Source of the DNA: Bacteroidales bacterium
GTDB lineage: Bacteria > Bacteroidota > Bacteroidia > Bacteroidales > ML635J-15
Length of the DNA stretch: 52,209 nucleotides
NCBI GenBank assembly: GCA_003249955.1
Contig: QKHS01000021.1
Coordinates: 1-52,209 of the forward strand
Reading direction: 5' to 3'
The notes below the pieces were generated by a model. It was not told where the DNA came from. It searched no databases and saw only the letters and a list, made by a program, of their open reading frames with translations. Positions 47,576-52,209 of the stretch are shown piece after piece. Position numbers and translations under genes: made by a program. How positions within the stretch are numbered: position 1 is the first letter of the stretch; the number at the start of each line of letters is the position of its first letter.

Positions 47576-48196
47576 ATGGGATTACTGATACGTATGCACC
47601 CCGACAATCCGTCGGAGCGTCACATACGACAAATTGTTGACATACTTAAAGACGGTGGGGTAATTATTTATCCCACCGATACTGTTTACGGAATTGGTTG
47701 TGACATTACCAAACCCAAAGCAGTGGAAAGAGTCGCTCAGCTTAAAGGCATAAAACCGGAAAAAGCAAATTTTTCATTTATATGCTACGATCTAAGCCAC
47801 CTCTCCGATTTTACAAAACCTTTGGATAATAATATCTTTAAGATGATGAAACGGAATCTTCCGGGACCGTTTACATTTATTCTTGAAGCAAATAATAATG
47901 TCCCCAAAATTTTAAAAGCAAACCGGAAATCAATCGGGATAAGGATTCCTGATAATAATATTATAAGAGAAATTGTAAGAGCTTTGGGAAATCCGATATT
48001 GACAACATCTCTTAAAGCCCATGATGAAATAATAGAATATAACACAGACCCTGAACTTATTTTTGAAGAATACGAGAACCTTGTTGACATTGTAATTGAC
48101 GGCGGATATGGAGGTATTGTTGCTTCTACCATAGTTGATTGCACAGGCGAACAACCCGAAATTGTAAGAATGGGAAATTTTGAACCTGAGTTTTAA
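47576..48196 (+). CDS. YciO/Sua5/YrdC-family protein
   Basis: 206 residues, the length of E. coli YciO. The YrdC fold begins with GGVIIYPTDTVYGIGCD, then LKGIKPEKANFSFICYDLSHLSDF, GPFTFILEANNNVPKIL and SIGIRIPDNNII. Sua5/TsaC members make threonylcarbamoyl-AMP for the t6A tRNA modification. Here the KxR motif region is of the YciO kind, so the activity may differ. It shares a transcript with the upstream gene (1-bp gap) and is convergent with trkH; a T-less hairpin (48213-48232, CAGTTAAA/TTTAACTG) lies between them. Confidence 0.88.
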   Translation: MGLLIRMHPDNPSERHIRQIVDILKDGGVIIYPTDTVYGIGCDITKPKAVERVAQLKGIKPEKANFSFICYDLSHLSDFTKPLDNNIFKMMKRNLPGPFTFILEANNNVPKILKANRKSIGIRIPDNNIIREIVRALGNPILTTSLKAHDEIIEYNTDPELIFEEYENLVDIVIDGGYGGIVASTIVDCTGEQPEIVRMGNFEPEF

Positions 48197-48264
48197 CGGT
48201 TCATCGGGCTATCAGTTAAAACTGTTTAACTGCCTGACCGTTAAATCTGACAAACTATAAATCT

Positions 48265-49716
48265 TTATTTCCTCCAGAATGCTTTGGTAAAAATAATCAA
48301 AACCGTAAAAAGTTCAAGCCTTCCAAGTAACATAAAAAAGCTTAATAACCATTTTGCAGATACTGTAAGATGCGCAAAATTTGACGCAGGCCCCACACTG
48401 CCTATTCCCGGCCCGATATTTCCCAAACTTGTAGCTACGGCACCAAATGAAGATTCAAAATCCAGTCCGGTAAATGACAGAATAACAGAACCGGCGGCAA
48501 TCACCATTATATACAATATTGCAAAAGCCAGCACATTATTAATTAATTGCTGAGGCAATGCCGATTTATTATAGCGAACCGGCAACACGGCATGAGGGTG
48601 TATTAATCTTTTAAACTCAGTATAGCTGTTCCTTAAAAGGATATGAATTCTCACAACTTTTAATCCGCCACCTGTCGATCCCGAAGAACCACCTACAAAC
48701 ATCAGCAGAAGGATAATTACCCAAAGGCCGGAAGGTGTCCAGGCGAGATAGTTTGTAGTTGCATACCCTGTTGTTGTTATTATCGAAACTACCTGAAAAA
48801 TTGAATCTCTGAAAGCCTTTTCCGGAGGAAGACCCATATAAAGCCATAGTCCGGCAGCAATTATCAAACCTGAGGAAAGTATTATAAGTAGATAAAATTT
48901 TAATTCCGAGTTCTTAAAAACCTTCTTAAACTGGCCTGTGATTGCAAAATATGAAAGGCTGAAATTAGTTCCGGCAATTATCATAAAAACTGTTATCACA
49001 TAATGTATAAAAGGAGAATCCCATGCTGCAATGCTGGCTTGTCTGGTAGAGTAACCTCCGGTAGCCATAGTTGTAAACGAGTGATTTATTGCGTCAAAAA
49101 GAGTCATTCCGCCCAGGTAAAGCAAAATAGTTTCCGCCAATGTAAAACCTACATATAGCATCCATAGTTTTTTAGCAGTTTCTTTAATTCTCGGGTGAAG
49201 CTTATCGGTAGAAATTCCGGGAACCTCAGCACTGAATAATTGTATTCCTCCTATTTTAATTAATGGAAAAATTGCAATTGAAAGTACAATTATCCCCATC
49301 CCTCCTATCCACTGAGTTGTGCTGCGCCAAAACAGCAAACCATGTGGCAGGCTTTCGATGTCGTTTAAAATTGAAGCCCCTGTTGTGGTAAAACCCGACA
49401 TGGTTTCAAAAAAAGCATCTGAGTAAGAAGGGATATAACCGCTGATGTAGAATGGTAATGCTCCGAAAAAAGACAAAACGACCCAGCCAAGAGTTACAAT
49501 CAGGTAAGCTTCTCTTTTTTCGACTTTCTTTTCAATTCTGTTATTTAAAATAAACAACAAAAATCCTGACATAATTGTAATTCCGGTACTTAAAGCAAGC
49601 GGGCCGAGATCATTCTCAGAGTAAACAGCAGAAACAATTATTGAAACAGACATAAAGAAACTCTCCACCAGAAGGAGAACGCCTAAAACGAATAATATGA
49701 GTCTGTACCTTACCAT
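48265..49716 (-). CDS. trkH: TrkH-family potassium uptake protein
   Basis: 483 residues, the usual length. TrkH is the membrane subunit of a K+ transporter, gated by TrkA. Four pore regions with short filter motifs are visible: GFTTTGAS (about 108), MATGGYST (about 218), TTTGYATT (about 314) and LGNIGPGIG (about 434). About ten membrane helices surround them. SGSTGGGLKVVRI is also characteristic. A trkA gene is not in the window. Transcription diverges from the tRNA-Pro promoter. Confidence 0.95.
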   Translation of the reverse strand: MVRYRLILFVLGVLLLVESFFMSVSIIVSAVYSENDLGPLALSTGITIMSGFLLFILNNRIEKKVEKREAYLIVTLGWVVLSFFGALPFYISGYIPSYSDAFFETMSGFTTTGASILNDIESLPHGLLFWRSTTQWIGGMGIIVLSIAIFPLIKIGGIQLFSAEVPGISTDKLHPRIKETAKKLWMLYVGFTLAETILLYLGGMTLFDAINHSFTTMATGGYSTRQASIAAWDSPFIHYVITVFMIIAGTNFSLSYFAITGQFKKVFKNSELKFYLLIILSSGLIIAAGLWLYMGLPPEKAFRDSIFQVVSIITTTGYATTNYLAWTPSGLWVIILLLMFVGGSSGSTGGGLKVVRIHILLRNSYTEFKRLIHPHAVLPVRYNKSALPQQLINNVLAFAILYIMVIAAGSVILSFTGLDFESSFGAVATSLGNIGPGIGSVGPASNFAHLTVSAKWLLSFFMLLGRLELFTVLIIFTKAFWRK

Positions 49717-49773
49717 TTAATATGAGTGAAGCGGCAAAGATAGAATTATTTTTAAAATTTTTTTTAAAAAGAC

Positions 49774-49803
49774 TTTCGTAATAAAAAAAAGATATTACTT
49801 TTG
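49774..49803 (+). promoter_or_regulatory. Candidate promoter of the tRNA-Pro transcript
   Basis: TTTC (49774-49777), an 18-base spacer and TACTTTTG (49796-49803), which fits TAnnTTTG exactly. It precedes the first tRNA-like unit by about 40 bases. Confidence 0.5.
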
Positions 49804-49845
49804 CAGTCCCGTTTGGGGAAAAGTTCTTTATTAAAGTAAAAATTA

Positions 49846-50049
49846 CGGGGTGTAGCGCAGTCCGGTTAGCGTATCCCGACTTTAGGTCGGGAGGGTCGCA
49901 AGCGAATCTGAAAGGCTGATGTTCTTAAATTATTGAAATTAAATATTCGGGGTGTAGCGCAGTCCGGTTAGCGTATCCCGACTTTAGGTCGGGAGGGTCG
50001 CAAGCGAATCTGAAAGGCTAATGTTCTTAAATTATTGAAATTAAATATT
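49846..50049 (+). repeat. Two 102-bp tandem tRNA-Pro-like pseudo-units
   Basis: Unit 1 (49846-49947) and unit 2 (49948-50049) are 102 bases each and differ at one base (G49918 versus A50020). Both begin with the first 26 bases of the downstream tRNA-Pro gene, which itself starts one period later at 50050. After that each has a 7-bp GC-rich anticodon-arm-like stem (TCCCGAC/GTCGGGA) with loop TTTAG, a broken T-arm and no 3' acceptor strand. They cannot fold as full tRNAs. Confidence 0.9.
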
Positions 50050-50124
50050 CGGGGTGTAGCGCAGTCCGGTTAGCGCACCTGCTTTGGGAGCAGGGGGTCG
50101 CAGGTTCGAATCCTGCTACCCCGA
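50050..50124 (+). tRNA. tRNA-Pro (anticodon TGG)
   Basis: 75 bases fold as a full cloverleaf. Acceptor CGGGGTG pairs with TACCCCG (one G-T pair), D-arm GCGC/GCGC, anticodon arm CCTGC/GCAGG with loop TTTGGGA, so anticodon TGG. The T-arm is GCAGG/CCTGC with loop TTCGAAT. CCA is not encoded. Confidence 0.97.
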
Positions 50125-50126
50125 CA

Positions 50127-50160
50127 GAAAAAGCCTGATACAGTAGTGTCGGGCTTTTTT
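50127..50160. terminator. Bidirectional terminator after tRNA-Pro
   Basis: AAAAAGCCTGATAC (50128-50141), loop AGTA, GTGTCGGGCTTTTT (50146-50159), with two G-T pairs. It can also stop the convergent RES-like gene. Confidence 0.88.
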
Positions 50161-50166
50161 ATTTGC

Positions 50167-51045
50167 TTACCAATATATTTTATTTTCGGTTATTGAGATG
50201 CTTCTTGCAACGTGGGTTTCTTTTTCTTCATACCTGTGTGTTTTGCCAATTCTTTCCATACGGGCTTTCTGTGCTCCGATAATTTTTAATGTATCATCAA
50301 CAAAATCTGTTTTTAAAGCGATATTCATACCTTCTTCAGGACAAATGGAGCTGGAATATATTATTCCGGCACTGATTTTTTGCTCTTCACTCTCTGAATC
50401 GCTCCAAATATGATTGTAAATATAATTTGCAAATGCGCAACTGATCTTATAAAGAGAGGAATACCCGTTTGCTCTTATCCCAAACTGATCTGAAATAAAT
50501 TTGTGAAAAAGTATAGTTTGCTCTTCATACTTAAATTGTTTTAATTTTTTTAGAAATATTTGTGTCGATTCATTTACCATTGTATTTGGGGTTGGCTTGT
50601 CAGGATTTCCTATTACATAAATTAGTTCTATATCTTTTGTCAGCTCCCAGACACTCCATGTGATTTCTTCATATTCAATATTTTTATCTTCTCTTGCAAC
50701 AGTAAAAGTTTCATTTAGTGCAGTAACTTGATTGTCAGAGCAATAAAATATACTCTGATGCGGTTCGTTTGCTCTTCCAAAAGTCAAAATTTTATTAATA
50801 TCCTTTCTGTATGACAAGTCTGATACTTTTTCAAAATATAATTCATTATTTTTATGCACCCTACCCCTGATAAATTTTTGGCCTTTTTTTATTTTAACTG
50901 GTGGTGCAGGAAAATAAAGGCTGTTTATCAAATTATAGACATAAGTATATGCATAAAATGAATCGGTACGATCAACAGTCTTAATATGTTCAATTAAATC
51001 TTGAACATCTTTTAACGTCAGTATATTTCCTTTTTTAGTAAGCAT
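50167..51045 (-). CDS. RES-domain-like protein, putative NAD+ phosphorylase
   Basis: 292 residues. The central segment FGRANEPHQSIFYCSD then NQVTALNET gives R91, Y101 and E112 at spacings of 10 and 11. This spacing equals that of the catalytic Arg, Tyr and Glu of Xre-RES toxins, and the FIRGR motif (R60, R62) and IIYSSSICPEEG (about 228-239) match the entry and the distal Ser segment of the family. RES toxins degrade NAD+. This protein is nearly twice as long as a typical RES toxin, with about 50 residues before the core and about 50 after it. It follows the S24 repressor by 56 bp on the same strand, so they are probably an operon. I infer the activity from motifs only; other RES-fold functions are possible. 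Confidence 0.62.
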   Translation of the reverse strand: MLTKKGNILTLKDVQDLIEHIKTVDRTDSFYAYTYVYNLINSLYFPAPPVKIKKGQKFIRGRVHKNNELYFEKVSDLSYRKDINKILTFGRANEPHQSIFYCSDNQVTALNETFTVAREDKNIEYEEITWSVWELTKDIELIYVIGNPDKPTPNTMVNESTQIFLKKLKQFKYEEQTILFHKFISDQFGIRANGYSSLYKISCAFANYIYNHIWSDSESEEQKISAGIIYSSSICPEEGMNIALKTDFVDDTLKIIGAQKARMERIGKTHRYEEKETHVARSISITENKIYW

Positions 51046-51101
51046 AAATCAATTATCTGATGTTTTAATATTTTTCATTTGTTAGCATTGTATTTGCTAT
51101 T

Positions 51102-51899
51102 TCACTCCCCCTTCCCTTTTCTCAATTCCTCAAGTTCATTCTGCATTTTATACACCATCGAGGTCAGTTTCCCCAAGCTCATTTCGTCGGGCTCAGGAAG
51201 AGAAAAAGATATATATCCCAAAGCTTTCCACACTTCCGAAACAGCATTAAGCGGAATTGTATATGGATTATATTCAGGGTTGTCGGATTTCAACAGTAAT
51301 GTATCATCATTCTGGTGAAAAATCCGTTTATAAACAACTCCGTCATCGTAGGTTACCAATATATATGCCCGGCCTTCCTTTATTTCTGTCCAGTTCTGCA
51401 GATATTCGCAGATAATATATGATCCTGACGGCACAGGTTCCATGCTGTTCCCGGTTATCTGAAAAGCGCGGCATGTTCTTTCGCGCCCAAGTTCAGGAAG
51501 AGGCAGACTGAATTTCGGAAGTGTTTCAATAAAATCAGGATCGGCATAGCCGGCAGTATAACCGGCAGATGCTTTTACGGGGACTAATGTTATAAGCTCA
51601 TTATTATCACGGTCAACAAGAGTTGTCAGCACACGCAGACCCTTACCGCTTATATCACGGGTATGGCCGTCTCCTGAAATATTCTTCCCGGACTGCAAAT
51701 CTGCATTTATCAAATCATCAATGCTCACATCAAAATAATGAGACATAGTTTGCAACGCCTGAAGTTTAGGCACAGCACGCCCTTCCTCATAAGAACCTAT
51801 CATTGCACGCTTTACCCCTATTTTATCGGCAAGCTGATCCTGGGTAAGATTTCTGCTTTTGCGTAAATTTCTGATGTTTGAACCTAAAAGATTATCCAT
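51102..51899 (-). CDS. XRE-family repressor with S24 (LexA-like) autoproteolytic domain
   Basis: 265 residues. The helix-turn-helix (about 6-60) has RNLTQDQLADKIGV and RAMIGSYEEGRAVP. A linker leads to an S24 domain: a cleavage-type site KASAGYTAGY (A112-G113), the catalytic Ser152 in TGNSMEPV and Lys191 in VVYKRIF, spaced 39 residues as in LexA-type dyads. The C-terminus (about 235-265) is a short coiled-coil-like tail. S24 repressors self-cleave after DNA damage with RecA, freeing their operators. The divergent radical SAM gene starts 132 bp away, and the RES-like gene follows 56 bp downstream, so this protein probably regulates both. Confidence 0.9.
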   Translation of the reverse strand: MDNLLGSNIRNLRKSRNLTQDQLADKIGVKRAMIGSYEEGRAVPKLQALQTMSHYFDVSIDDLINADLQSGKNISGDGHTRDISGKGLRVLTTLVDRDNNELITLVPVKASAGYTAGYADPDFIETLPKFSLPLPELGRERTCRAFQITGNSMEPVPSGSYIICEYLQNWTEIKEGRAYILVTYDDGVVYKRIFHQNDDTLLLKSDNPEYNPYTIPLNAVSEVWKALGYISFSLPEPDEMSLGKLTSMVYKMQNELEELRKGKGE

Positions 51900-51914
51900 A
51901 ATAAATTTTTATTG

Positions 51915-51953
51915 CTAATTATTTTGAACATGCTAAAATTATTAGTATTTTTG
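51915..51953 (+). promoter_or_regulatory. Divergent promoter with overlapping inverted-repeat operator
   Basis: CTAATTATTTT (51915-51925) and AAAATTATTAG (51935-51945) are inverted repeats with 10 of 11 matches around a 9-base spacer. Exactly over them lies a promoter with TTTG (51923-51926), N19 and TATTTTTG (51946-51953), a perfect fit to the Bacteroidota consensus for the plus-strand gene. On the minus strand TAATTTTA overlaps the same repeat as a possible -7 box for the repressor gene. Confidence 0.6.
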
Positions 51954-51969
51954 ACAACAAAAATAAACA

Positions 51970-52017
51970 TAATCCGGAATAAAAGCAAATGATTTTCATT
52001 AAAAGTTTGCCGGATTA
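51970..52017 (+). promoter_or_regulatory. Inverted repeat in the 5' leader of the radical SAM gene
   Basis: TAATCCGG (51970-51977) and CCGGATTA (52010-52017) are perfect 8-bp complements separated by 32 bases, between the predicted transcription start and the ATG at 52032. It could be an operator or a weak RNA stem. Confidence 0.35.
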
Positions 52018-52031
52018 AATATTTAACAGAT

Positions 52032-52209
52032 ATGAAAGAAGATGTAATGAAGAAACTGGAAATACTTTCCGGTGCGGCAAAATACGATGTTTCCTGCGCA
52101 TCAAGCGGCAGTAACCGCAACAATACAGGCAAAGGTATCGGAAATGCCAGTCCGTGGGGCATATGTCACAGCTTTGCCGAAGACGGACGTTGCATTTCCC
52201 TGCTCAAAA
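52032..52209 (+). CDS. Radical SAM DNA modification/repair protein, right-edge partial (N-terminus only)
   Basis: The first 59 codons read MKEDVMKKLEILSGAAKYDV, SCASSGSNRNNTGKGIGN, then SPWGICHSFAEDGRCISLLK. This matches from memory the N-terminal signature of the family annotated as putative DNA modification/repair radical SAM protein (TIGR03916), usually linked to a uracil-DNA-glycosylase-like partner. The CxxxCxxC cluster motif lies beyond the edge, so I cannot see it. The gene is divergent from the S24 repressor with the operator between them. Confidence 0.85.
   Translation, partial: MKEDVMKKLEILSGAAKYDVSCASSGSNRNNTGKGIGNASPWGICHSFAEDGRCISLLK

Noticed and set aside
49846-50049. Pseudo-tRNA units read as functional suppressor tRNAs (loop can be read with anticodon TTA)
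   Set aside because: The T-arm does not pair and the 3' acceptor strand is missing, so no aminoacylatable tRNA can form.
50167-51899. Classical Xre-RES toxin-antitoxin pair
   Set aside because: The HTH protein has an S24 protease domain instead of the Xre antitoxin C-terminal domain, and the RES-like protein is about twice the usual size; I keep it as an unusual related arrangement instead.

Overview
The window looks like the chromosome of a Bacteroidota bacterium, probably a Bacteroidia-type gliding or surface-adhesive relative; I cannot place it more finely. The evidence is low GC, promoters of the TTTG-N19-TAnnTTTG type, giant Ig/SprB-repeat exoproteins ending in a type B type IX secretion (T9SS) C-terminal domain, and Bacteroidota-like neighbours (xerD divergent from aroQ, an ExbB/ExbD/TonB operon).

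Region 1 (1-26,681, all minus strand) is a surface-protein locus. It holds four giant secreted protein genes, one running off the left edge and one broken by a 5-bp deletion, and three paralogous ~190-residue secreted proteins. Each small gene lies directly upstream of a giant gene, making three copies of an apparently undescribed two-gene module. The three paired giants share a distinctive domain (WGP-type, NPAWYW motif or variant) that I do not find in the fourth, unpaired giant. Two exact-period tandem arrays (16 x 198 bp and about 13 x 228 bp) lie inside the broken gene.

Region 2 (26,885-36,240) is housekeeping: a Yip1-like membrane gene, smpB, plsY and an M13 lipoprotein peptidase in one tight minus-strand operon; miaA divergent from it; then pnp, rpsO, a small membrane protein and aroQ on minus, with xerD divergent from aroQ. 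Region 3 (36,239-43,412) holds a fifth T9SS giant with a choice-of-anchor L domain, a GH13 TreS-like enzyme and elbB. Region 4 (43,437-46,482) is an exbB-exbD-tonB-tonB operon whose first tonB-like gene is frameshifted at an A6 run. Region 5 (46,887-49,716) has a transaldolase/FSA-type gene, a YciO/Sua5-type gene and trkH.

Region 6 (49,774-52,209) has tRNA-Pro(TGG) preceded by two 102-bp tandem units that each begin with the tRNA's first 26 bases, then a RES-domain-like protein, an XRE-S24 (LexA-like) repressor and the start of a divergent radical SAM DNA modification/repair protein. An inverted repeat sits on the divergent promoter, so the last three genes may form a damage-responsive unit.

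All functional statements come from motif reading; no database search was run. Two frame-breaking indels in a repeat-rich contig could be real or could be assembly or sequencing errors.
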